Shown here in pieces: positions 1 through 5,817 of a stretch of DNA of 18,738 nt. The position numbers were made by a program, and so were the translations under genes. Each line of letters opens with the position of its first letter. The stretch's first letter is position 1. Under the pieces are notes generated by a model that saw only the letters and a program-made list of their open reading frames with translations, did no database searches and had not been told where the DNA came from. The stretch is from Jatrophihabitans sp. (lineage in GTDB: Bacteria > Actinomycetota > Actinomycetes > Mycobacteriales > Jatrophihabitantaceae), in contig JAOPVG010000085.1 of the NCBI GenBank assembly GCA_025966255.1, positions 1-18,738 on the forward strand. The letters run 5' to 3'.

Positions 1-165
1 CAGCTCCCGGTAGACCTGGCTCAGTGCGGGACTCCAGTAGAAGAAGCGCAGGCTGCGATCGGCCCACGACTTGATCTCGTATCCGGAGCGTTCGCCGGGG
101 AAGGAGAGCACTCCGAGCACCGTCCACGCGGTCAGCGGCAGGTCGGCGTCCTCAGCGGTCGGCAT
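1..165 (-). CDS. PadR-family transcriptional regulator, N-terminal 55 residues (partial)
   Basis: This is the beginning of a gene that leaves the window at base 1. The 55 visible residues start at ATG (complement of 163-165), preceded by an AAAGGA ribosome site. They contain the PadR-type N-terminus: a leading 'TAWTVLGVLS' helix, then 'SGYEIKSWAD' and 'WSPALSQVYREL', where PadR proteins place the first helices of the winged helix and the recognition-helix start. PadR regulators usually repress catabolic or efflux genes in response to phenolic or other ligands. The ligand-binding C-terminal helices are outside the window, so no ligand can be inferred. It lies 86 bp downstream of the SnoaL-like gene and on the same strand, so the two could be cotranscribed. 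Confidence 0.8.
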   Translation of the reverse strand, partial: MPTAEDADLPLTAWTVLGVLSFPGERSGYEIKSWADRSLRFFYWSPALSQVYREL

Positions 166-251
166 GACGTCCTTTCGTGCGGGTTTATGCGAGTGGGTGC
201 GAGTTTCATGCGAGCGGACCCGATCGTACGGACGGGACGCCGCGCCGGCCC

Positions 252-797
252 TCAGTCCGAGGCCGCGACGTCGTCGCGGGCGATGGGACTGATCACTTCT
301 GCCTCGGCACGGGCGCCGAGCTCGCGGCGATGCCGCTCCGCTATCTGCCAACGTCCGCCGACCCGGCGGAACGTCCAGCGGTTGAACCCCAGACAGTAGA
401 TCTCTGCTGCGTCAGCGTCGCCGAGTCGGTAGGTGATCGAGTACGACTCGGCGCTGGCGTGGTCGCCGTCGATGTCGAATCGCATCGGTCCGTGGTAGTG
501 CTGTGCCCGCCCCTCGGGAGGCATGCCGGCCCCCGTGATCAATCCGAGGAGATCGTCGCCGCCGGTGAATCGACCGGTGAACGCGCCCTGAACGTTCTGC
601 GCTCCCAGGTCGTACACGCCGTCCGAGGTGAACAGCTGCACCCATTGCGGGCCACGGAAGACGTCGGCGCCGAACGAGTACCGGGTGAGCAGGTCGCGCA
701 GCTCGCGTTCGTCCTCGAGCTCACGCACCCGCTGCTCGAGCCGATCCAGCCGCGCCTGCACCGACGGCGTCGCGGCGTGGTCGTTCGCGGTCGGCAT
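252..797 (-). CDS. SnoaL-like / NTF2-fold protein, 181 aa
   Basis: A 181-residue protein of the SnoaL/NTF2-like cone fold. It has an N-terminal charged helix rich in Leu, Glu and Arg (residues 15-35), 'LLTRYSFGADVF' (36-47), 'VQLFTSDGVYDL' (53-64), 'HYHGPMRFDIDGD' (100-112), a central sheet, and 'GGRWQIAERHRREL' (147-160) ending the last strand. These are the usual landmarks of small SnoaL-like proteins, which act as cyclases, isomerases, dehydratases or ligand binders. Catalytic residues cannot be assigned by eye. The ATG at 797 is chosen because a strong GAGGGGG site lies 7 nt upstream; the frame is open further up but would run into the divergent promoter region. The gene is divergent from the class II aldolase. 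It is only weakly similar to the two other SnoaL-like proteins in the window. Confidence 0.75.
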   Translation of the reverse strand: MPTANDHAATPSVQARLDRLEQRVRELEDERELRDLLTRYSFGADVFRGPQWVQLFTSDGVYDLGAQNVQGAFTGRFTGGDDLLGLITGAGMPPEGRAQHYHGPMRFDIDGDHASAESYSITYRLGDADAAEIYCLGFNRWTFRRVGGRWQIAERHRRELGARAEAEVISPIARDDVAASD

Positions 798-935
798 CGC
801 CGCGCCCCCTCGGATCCAGTGCGACTCACGGTGGTGGCGACCGCCGAGAACGCGGTCGTTCGGCGACTCAGATCTCGCCGCACGTGCCATACTTCTTGTT
901 GTTATAAAGATAGACCTTTGGAGTGGAGGGGTGCT
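798..935. promoter_or_regulatory. Divergent intergenic region with AT-rich TATAAAGATAG box
   Basis: This 138-bp gap separates the minus-strand SnoaL gene from the plus-strand class II aldolase and must hold at least one start region for each. In an otherwise very GC-rich setting, bases 893-915 are AT-rich and contain TTATAA and TATAAAGATAG (903-913), a plausible -10 region or operator. GGAGGG at 925-930 lies 5 nt before the GTG start at 936. The FadR-type regulator encoded two genes downstream is the obvious candidate to bind here, but I see no clean FadR-type palindrome. No confident -35 hexamer is visible. Confidence 0.4.
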
Positions 936-1631
936 GTGAACGCCGACTCGCCGCAGTTCCGAATCGCAGCAGCGCGCCGCATCCTGGCCAACGAGGGTTG
1001 CGAGAGCATGGTCGCGGGCCATGTGAGCGAACGATCCGGGCAGGACGCCTTCTGGATCTCGCCCTTCGAGTATTTCGACGAGACCCTGCCCGAGCGGATC
1101 ATCGAGGTCGGCTTCGACATGGTCGTTCGCTCCGGATCGTGGGAAGCGTCCCCGGCCGTGCAATTCCATGCAGCGATCTACGAGCAACGCCCGGACGTCG
1201 GCGCCATCGTCCACACGCATTCGACCTATATATCCGCGCTCACGACCAAGCAGGAACCGGTCCAGGCCTACAACATCGTCGCTGCCCCCTTCGTCGGCAG
1301 GCAGGCGCTGTACTTCGAGGACGGCCTGCAGCCGCCGGTGGAAGGCAAGCTGATTGCGGCTGCCTTGGCCGAGTGCGATGCGCTGCTCATCAGCAACCAC
1401 GGCGTGATCCTCGTCGGAGCGAGCCTCGAGGAAGCCACCATGCACGCGGTGCTCATCGAGCAGGCCGCCCGCTACCAGCTCGAGGCGACGGCAGCCGGCG
1501 GACGCACGCTCGCGGACGACGCGGTCGAACGGCGTGCCGAGTTCTTCCGGCGCGAGGGCGTTCGCGCGTTGTGGAACGCGTGCCTCGAACGCCTGCCGAA
1601 GACCGATGCGGATCTGTACGCAGTCGGATGA
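936..1631 (+). CDS. Class II aldolase/adducin family protein
   Basis: A 231-residue protein with the class II aldolase/adducin fold. Visible zinc-site elements are 'IVHTHS' (His93 and His95) and 'SNHGV' (His155), together with 'AGHVSER' (27-33), the usual phosphate-loop region. Family members are L-fuculose/L-ribulose-phosphate aldolases and epimerases, but many catabolic-cluster members act as decarboxylases or have unknown reactions. The Glu that acts as acid/base in fuculose-phosphate aldolase (four residues before the first His of the 'HAAIY' segment) is Ala74 here, so a classical sugar-phosphate aldol cleavage is doubtful. The start is GTG at 936, 5 nt after GGAGGG; the nearer GTG at 931 hits a stop at once. 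Its stop overlaps the ATG of the FadR-type regulator (ATGA), indicating coupled translation. Confidence 0.85.
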   Translation: MNADSPQFRIAAARRILANEGCESMVAGHVSERSGQDAFWISPFEYFDETLPERIIEVGFDMVVRSGSWEASPAVQFHAAIYEQRPDVGAIVHTHSTYISALTTKQEPVQAYNIVAAPFVGRQALYFEDGLQPPVEGKLIAAALAECDALLISNHGVILVGASLEEATMHAVLIEQAARYQLEATAAGGRTLADDAVERRAEFFRREGVRALWNACLERLPKTDADLYAVG

Positions 1632-2446
1632 GCGACACATTCGGCAATCAGCTTCATCAGCCGCGGCTGGCCGAGCTCGTGGCCGATGAGCTGCGCCGGC
1701 GCATCCTCGATGGCAAGCTCGCCGACGGACAGCTGTTGCCGAACCAGGAGACTCTGCTCGCCGAGTTCGATGTCAGCAAGCCTTCGCTGCGAGAGGCGCA
1801 GCGCATCCTCGAGACCGAGGGACTGATCACCGTGCGCCGCGGGAATGTCGGTGGCGCGCAGGTCCACTATCCGGATGCACGCCACGCCGCGTACACCATG
1901 GCGCTCGTCCTGCAGCGTCTGAAGGTGTCGCTCGACGACGTCGGTGGGGCGCTGAAGCATCTGGAGGGGACGTGCGCGGCGCTGTGTGCCGGCCGCCCGG
2001 ACCGCGACGACACAGTGGTGCCGGCGCTGCGCGAGTGCAACCGTCGCGCCGAGGAATCACTCGAAAACGAACTCGCCTACGTCGCCGCGACGGCCGACTT
2101 CCACACCAACCTGGTCCGGCACTGCGGCAGCCAGACCATGGGTCTGCTCGTCGGTTCGCTGGAGTCGCTGTGGCTTGGTCACGTCGTGGCCTGGGCCGAG
2201 CTGACCGCATCCGAGGGAGTGTTCCCCGATCCCGACTACCGGCGTCAGGGATTGAGCGCGCACGAGGAGATCACCGACCTCATCGAGGCGGGTGAGGTCG
2301 TGGCCGCGTCCGAGCTCGCCGAGGCGCACTTCGATCCGCAGCAGTTCTACCGCACTCCGACCGACGGCTCGCGCCACGTGGACGCAACCGTCATCCGCAG
2401 CCACGGGCGTGCTCCGCGACTGCGGCCGGTGCGCGACGGTAGCTGA
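1628..2446 (+). CDS. FadR-subfamily GntR transcriptional regulator (wHTH + FCD)
   Basis: A 272-residue regulator. Residues 12-75 form the GntR winged helix ('ELRRRILDGKLADGQLLPNQ', then 'FDVSKPSLREAQRILETEGL' and the 'ITVRRGNVGG' wing). Residues of roughly 90-240 are an all-helical FCD domain. His159 ('ADFHTNLV'), His212 ('SAHEEI') and His234 ('AEAHF') are placed like the metal ligands of metal-dependent FCD domains, which bind small carboxylates or acyl-CoAs. Such proteins normally repress neighbouring catabolic genes and release DNA on ligand binding. The start ATG overlaps the stop of the class II aldolase by 4 bp. Candidate targets are the 798-935 gap, its own operon and the divergent 12021-12113 region. 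The natural ligand is not evident. Confidence 0.9.
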   Translation: MSDTFGNQLHQPRLAELVADELRRRILDGKLADGQLLPNQETLLAEFDVSKPSLREAQRILETEGLITVRRGNVGGAQVHYPDARHAAYTMALVLQRLKVSLDDVGGALKHLEGTCAALCAGRPDRDDTVVPALRECNRRAEESLENELAYVAATADFHTNLVRHCGSQTMGLLVGSLESLWLGHVVAWAELTASEGVFPDPDYRRQGLSAHEEITDLIEAGEVVAASELAEAHFDPQQFYRTPTDGSRHVDATVIRSHGRAPRLRPVRDGS

Positions 2447-2496
2447 CCAACCCACGGCCCGCGCTGCGTTCGCGGGGACGAGCACGGAGGATCCGC

Positions 2497-3252
2497 ATGT
2501 CATCGAGTTCTGCGCCCGTTGCGGTCGTGACCGGCGCCGGTTCCGGGTTGGGATCGGCGACGGCGACGCGGCTCGCGGCGGACGCGATGACGGTCGTCTG
2601 CCTCGACGTGCGCGGCGACACGGCGGCGGCGACCGCGCAGGCGATCACCGACAGTGGGGGCCGCGCGATTGCCGTCGAGTGCGACGTCAGTGCCGAGGAG
2701 TCGGTGAATTCTGCGATCGCTCGAGCGGTGTCCGCCTACGGGCGCATCGACGCGGTCGTCAACGTCGCCGGCATCGGCCTTTCGAGCCGTTTCCTCGACA
2801 CGTCGCTGGAGCAGTGGCAGCGCATCCTCGACATCAACCTGACCGGGACCTTCCTCGTCGCCAGGGCAGCCGTGCCCGAGCTGCTGCGTTCGAAGGGCTG
2901 CATGGTGAACGTCGCGTCCGTGGCCGCGTTGCGCGGTTGGCGGTACATGGCCGCCTACTCGGCGTCCAAGGGCGGGATCGTGGCGCTGTCGCGCACCCTT
3001 GCGGTCGAGTTCGGCCGCCAGGGCGTACGGGTGAACTGCGTGTGCCCGGGGAGCATCGCGACACCACTGGCCGCTGCACTCGCGCCGGTTGCCGACGCCG
3101 ATCCGGTGCTGATGGCGCGCGGACCGGCGCTGCTGGATCCGCCGGTGGCCCAGCCGGGCGAGATCGCCGCGATGATCGCCTACCTGGTCTCCCCCGAGGC
3201 GCGATTCGTCACCGGGAGTGTCATGACGATCGACGGCGGAGCGATGGCCTAG
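2497..3252 (+). CDS. Short-chain dehydrogenase/reductase (SDR), classical type
   Basis: A 251-residue classical SDR. The Rossmann glycine motif 'TGAGSGLG' is at 12-19, an Asp (Asp37 in 'CLDVR') at the end of strand 2 suggests NAD(H) preference, 'NVAG' is at 89-92, and the catalytic Asn114, Ser141, Tyr154 and Lys158 ('YSASK') are all present. 'CPGSIATP' (183-190) and the C-terminal 'VTGSVMTIDGG' complete the family pattern. It should oxidise a secondary alcohol or hydroxyacyl-CoA, or run in reverse; a 3-hydroxyacyl-CoA dehydrogenase role next to the beta-oxidation operon is possible but not shown. GGAGG at 2486-2490 precedes the ATG. It follows the FadR-type gene by 50 bp and converges with the minus-strand operon, whose last stop lies 11 bp away. 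Confidence 0.93.
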   Translation: MSSSSAPVAVVTGAGSGLGSATATRLAADAMTVVCLDVRGDTAAATAQAITDSGGRAIAVECDVSAEESVNSAIARAVSAYGRIDAVVNVAGIGLSSRFLDTSLEQWQRILDINLTGTFLVARAAVPELLRSKGCMVNVASVAALRGWRYMAAYSASKGGIVALSRTLAVEFGRQGVRVNCVCPGSIATPLAAALAPVADADPVLMARGPALLDPPVAQPGEIAAMIAYLVSPEARFVTGSVMTIDGGAMA

Positions 3253-3263
3253 TCCAGTTCCAG

Positions 3264-3671
3264 TCAGGCCGGCGCATATCTGAGCAGCGTGACTCCCGCG
3301 TCCGGGTAGTCGCAGAAGACCGGCCGCACGCGCATTCCGACCTTGATGTCGACCGGGTCGACGTCGACGAGCTCGGTGCTGAATCGCGGCCCGACGTCCC
3401 ATTCCACTACCGCGAGCAGTTGCGGCACCTCGTCCGCGAAGAACGGAGCGGTCGCGCGCTCCGCGACGGTGAACGTGTAGAGCGTTCCGGCGCCGTCGAT
3501 CTCGCGCCATTCGAGGTCGTCGGCCAGCGTGCCCGGCGCGAGCAGCCGCGGGTAGAAGACGTAGCGGCCGCTCGACGGCGAGTACTGGATGCGAAGGACG
3601 TGCTCACGCAGCCCGTCCCAGAACGGAGCGGAAACGGGCGTGGGCTCGGGCAACGGTCGGGCGGGCGACAT
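3264..3671 (-). CDS. DUF35 OB-fold protein with degenerate (Cys-less) rubredoxin-like zinc ribbon
   Basis: A 135-residue protein of the DUF35/OB-fold nucleic-acid-binding-like family, which partners thiolase-fold enzymes. The N-terminal helix 'SAPFWDGLREHVLRIQYS' leads into what is normally a four-cysteine zinc ribbon; here that segment (28-50, 'SPSSGRYVFYPRLLAPGT') has no Cys. The OB fold follows: 'GAGTLYTFTVAER' (60-72), 'FADEVPQLLAVVEWD' (78-92), 'VGMRVRPVFCDYPD' (111-124). In the Ltp2 aldolase of steroid side-chain degradation, the DUF35 domain of ChsH2 is needed for thiolase-fold enzyme activity. The adjacent thiolase-fold gene ends 5 bp upstream, so a 1:1 complex is the natural inference. 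Loss of metal binding would make it purely structural. Confidence 0.88.
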   Translation of the reverse strand: MSPARPLPEPTPVSAPFWDGLREHVLRIQYSPSSGRYVFYPRLLAPGTLADDLEWREIDGAGTLYTFTVAERATAPFFADEVPQLLAVVEWDVGPRFSTELVDVDPVDIKVGMRVRPVFCDYPDAGVTLLRYAPA

Positions 3672-3676
3672 GCGCC

Positions 3677-4882
3677 TCAGTCCCCCTGCAGGACGAGCGC
3701 GACCTGTTCGCTCATGATCCCGCCGTTCCCAGTGACGAACGCCGTGTTGCAGTCGGCGACCTGCGCCGCGCCGGCCCGTCCCGTGACCTGGCGCACGGCG
3801 TCGCACACGTGGTGCATGCCGCCCGCCATCCCGGCTTGGCCGAACGACAGCTGACCGCCTGCCGTGTTGAGCGGGAAGTCGCCTCGATAGGTCAGGTCGT
3901 GCGCCCGGACGAACTCCATTCCCGTTCCTTTCGCGCAGAATCCGGCGTCCTCGAGACTCATGAGCACCGTGATCGTGTAGCAGTCGTAGATGGAGCAGAC
4001 GTCGACATCCGACCGCTGCACGCCGGCCATCGCGAACGCCGAGTCCGCAGCCGGTGCGATGGGCGTCCGGAGCAGATCGTGGGCGTAGGTCGGCGTCTTG
4101 TAGGCGATCCGCTCGCCGAATCCTTTGATCCACACCGGCCGACGCCGCGAGCGTGCCGCGAGCTCGCGATTTCCGATCACGACGCCCGCGCCGCCGTGGC
4201 ACGGCATGACGATCTCCAGTAGGCGAAGTGGATCGGCGACCATCGGACTCGCGAGCACGTCCTCGATCGTCAACGGCGTGCCGTGGAACACCGCGTCCGG
4301 AGTAGCGCAGGCGTTCGTCCGCTGGTCAGCGGCGATCTTGGCGGTGGCGCGGGGATCGTAGCCGAACTCGGCGCCGTAGCGGCGCGCGATCTGAGCGTAG
4401 GGCGCGTTCTGCCCGAGGTTGCCGTACGGGATCTCGAACTCTGCCTGCGGGGACCCGAACCGGTTGCTCGATGCGCCGAAGTAATCGGCCTCCGCCGGTG
4501 GGCGCCGCGCAGAACGCGGCACGTTGCGCGATCCGGGCAGGACGGCGAGGACCGCATCGCAGAGGCCCAGCTCGATCGCGGCGGCAGCACGCCAGATCAT
4601 CCCGGCGGCCGTCGCCCCGCCGAGATCGACGTACTCTCCGAAGTTCACGGGCAGCCCGAGGTACTCGGCCAACGTCGCCGGTGCGAAGAGGTTGGTCTCG
4701 GCAACAGCAGTCGTGACGAGGCCGTTGACCCGGTCCGCCGGGATCCCCGCGTCCGACACCGCGGCCCCCGCAAGTGCGGCCCATTGCTCGAGGACGAATC
4801 GGGGTGGCCGTTCCGGTCTGCGCTGCGGCGCGAGTTCGACGTAGCCGATGATCGCGGCGTCGCCGTCGAGACCGGCCGTCAT
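3677..4882 (-). CDS. Thiolase-fold (Ltp/SCP2-thiolase-like) protein, probable acyl-CoA retro-aldolase
   Basis: A 401-residue thiolase-fold protein. Recognisable are the N-terminal 'AAIIGYVE' strand, 'EYVDLGGATAAGMIWRAAAA' (83-102), 'MPCHGGAGVVIG' (226-237), 'IYDCYTITVLMSLEDAGF' (298-315), 'NTAGGQLSFGQAGMAGGM' (339-356) and the C-terminal 'NTAFVTGNGG' (379-388). The nucleophilic Cys (expected around 87-90), the GHP histidine (here 'FGQAG', 347-351) and the C-terminal Cys are all absent, so thiolytic cleavage is unlikely. The pattern matches lipid-transfer-protein homologues annotated as acetyl-CoA acetyltransferase, of which Ltp2 is a retro-aldolase using tyrosines; Tyr299 and Tyr302 are candidates here. 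The ATG overlaps the stop of the HTD2-like gene (ATGA), and the DUF35 partner follows directly. It would act on a hydrated acyl-CoA from the upstream enzymes. Confidence 0.87.
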   Translation of the reverse strand: MTAGLDGDAAIIGYVELAPQRRPERPPRFVLEQWAALAGAAVSDAGIPADRVNGLVTTAVAETNLFAPATLAEYLGLPVNFGEYVDLGGATAAGMIWRAAAAIELGLCDAVLAVLPGSRNVPRSARRPPAEADYFGASSNRFGSPQAEFEIPYGNLGQNAPYAQIARRYGAEFGYDPRATAKIAADQRTNACATPDAVFHGTPLTIEDVLASPMVADPLRLLEIVMPCHGGAGVVIGNRELAARSRRRPVWIKGFGERIAYKTPTYAHDLLRTPIAPAADSAFAMAGVQRSDVDVCSIYDCYTITVLMSLEDAGFCAKGTGMEFVRAHDLTYRGDFPLNTAGGQLSFGQAGMAGGMHHVCDAVRQVTGRAGAAQVADCNTAFVTGNGGIMSEQVALVLQGD

Positions 4883-5313
4883 GGGGCGCCGCGGCGGGGC
4901 AGTTCTACCGTCGCCGTGCCCGGCATCAGCACCGTGCCGTCGTCCATCTCGCACCGCACCACGAGGTCGACCAGGCCAGGCCCGTCATCGATCCCGGTGC
5001 TTTCGACGGAGCCACAGAATCGCAGGGACTGACCGGGAAAGGCGCTCGCGCGGTTCTGCGTCCGGAACGCGACGAGCCGACCGGACGGCCCGGCCCAGTC
5101 CGTCACTGCACGTGCGAGCAACGCGGCTTGCAGTGGTCCGTGGACGAGCACGTCCGGATAGCCTTCGACGTCGACCGCCCAACCCCGGTCGTAGTGGATC
5201 CGGTGCCCGTTGTAGGTCGCGGCACTGAAGAAGAAGAGTTGCGTGGTCGTCGGCTCGACGATCAGCGGCGTGATCTCGTCGCCGACGGCGACGTCCTCGA
5301 AGAACGCGGGCAC
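4879..5313 (-). CDS. HTD2/MaoC-type acyl-CoA hydratase, catalytic hot-dog subunit
   Basis: A 144-residue single hot-dog protein. The helix motif 'FFFSAATYNGHRIHYD' (27-42) is the signature of the HTD2/mesaconyl-C4-CoA hydratase branch of the MaoC family, in which the Asn/His pair (Asn35 and His40) forms the hydratase site. 'VHGPLQAALL' (57-66) continues the family pattern. Translation starts with GTG directly after the TGA of the preceding hot-dog gene (TGAGTG), so the two are coupled and probably form a heteromer. The expected reaction is reversible hydration of a 2-enoyl-CoA. Length is normal for a one-domain subunit; fused homologues are about 300 residues. Confidence 0.87.
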   Translation of the reverse strand: MPAFFEDVAVGDEITPLIVEPTTTQLFFFSAATYNGHRIHYDRGWAVDVEGYPDVLVHGPLQAALLARAVTDWAGPSGRLVAFRTQNRASAFPGQSLRFCGSVESTGIDDGPGLVDLVVRCEMDDGTVLMPGTATVELPRRGAP

Positions 5314-5817
5314 TCAGGGCCTCGCAATCGTCGTCACGACGGATCGAGCGACCACCGTCTCGCCGCGCAGATATCGCGTCGTCGAGGTGATCAGCACGAA
5401 GGCGCCCGATCGGCCGTGTTTCTCCTCGACGTCGTCGAGGGTGCGAGACGCGGTGATCCGGTCACCGTCGTAGACCGGCTCGAAGAACGTGGTCTGCTCG
5501 CCACCGGCCATCCAGCGTGGGCACTTCGGCAGCGGGATGAGCTCCGACGTCCCGCCCTCGCCGGGTATCCCGTCGGGCCGAAGGGTGTCGAGGTCGACGA
5601 CCCCGAGCGTGACCTGGGGCAGATACAGCGGTGGCATGACTGCTTCGCGATAGCCGTTCGCCCGCGCGGTCTCGTCCTCGAAGTAGAGCGGGTTCCGATC
5701 GCCCACTGCCGCCGCCCAGCGCTGGAACTCCTTCTTTACGACGGTGCCGGATGACTGAGCGATCACCGTGCCGATCGCCGCTGTGGCTCGCTCATCGATG
5801 AGCGACTCGTCCGTCAT
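5314..5817 (-). CDS. MaoC-like (FAS1-type dehydratase N-terminal) hot-dog subunit
   Basis: A 167-residue hot-dog protein of the MaoC_dehydrat_N type. 'WAAAVGDRNPLYFEDETARA' (34-53) is the hydratase-2 helix, but the catalytic His position is Tyr45 ('NPLY'), as is usual for the non-catalytic partner in two-subunit enoyl-CoA hydratases. 'AVMPPLYLPQVT' (59-70) supports the assignment. In mycobacterial HadAB/HadBC and ChsH1-ChsH2, one subunit supplies the catalytic residues and the other completes the acyl tunnel; by analogy this protein shapes substrate specificity for its HTD2-like neighbour. The ATG overlaps the stop of the CoA-transferase (ATGA). Confidence 0.86.
   Translation of the reverse strand: MTDESLIDERATAAIGTVIAQSSGTVVKKEFQRWAAAVGDRNPLYFEDETARANGYREAVMPPLYLPQVTLGVVDLDTLRPDGIPGEGGTSELIPLPKCPRWMAGGEQTTFFEPVYDGDRITASRTLDDVEEKHGRSGAFVLITSTTRYLRGETVVARSVVTTIARP

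Noticed and set aside
252..1640. Long minus-strand ORF (462 codons) running across the class II aldolase
   Set aside because: Only its last 181 codons (from 797) make a recognisable SnoaL-like protein; the upstream part is antisense to the well-supported aldolase and reads as low-complexity Arg-rich sequence.
3246..3270. GGCCT/AGGCC inverted repeat between the convergent SDR and DUF35 genes as a bidirectional terminator
   Set aside because: Only a 5-bp stem with a 15-nt loop, no T tract, and it overlaps both coding ends; too weak to call.
2500..3510. 336-codon minus-strand ORF opposite the SDR
   Set aside because: The SDR on the plus strand has every catalytic motif and a good ribosome site; the antisense translation is Arg/Gly-rich with no family features, typical of GC-rich shadow frames.
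3677..4882. Annotation as a conventional acetyl-CoA acetyltransferase
   Set aside because: Fold matches, but the catalytic Cys, His and second Cys are all missing, so the enzyme name would be misleading.
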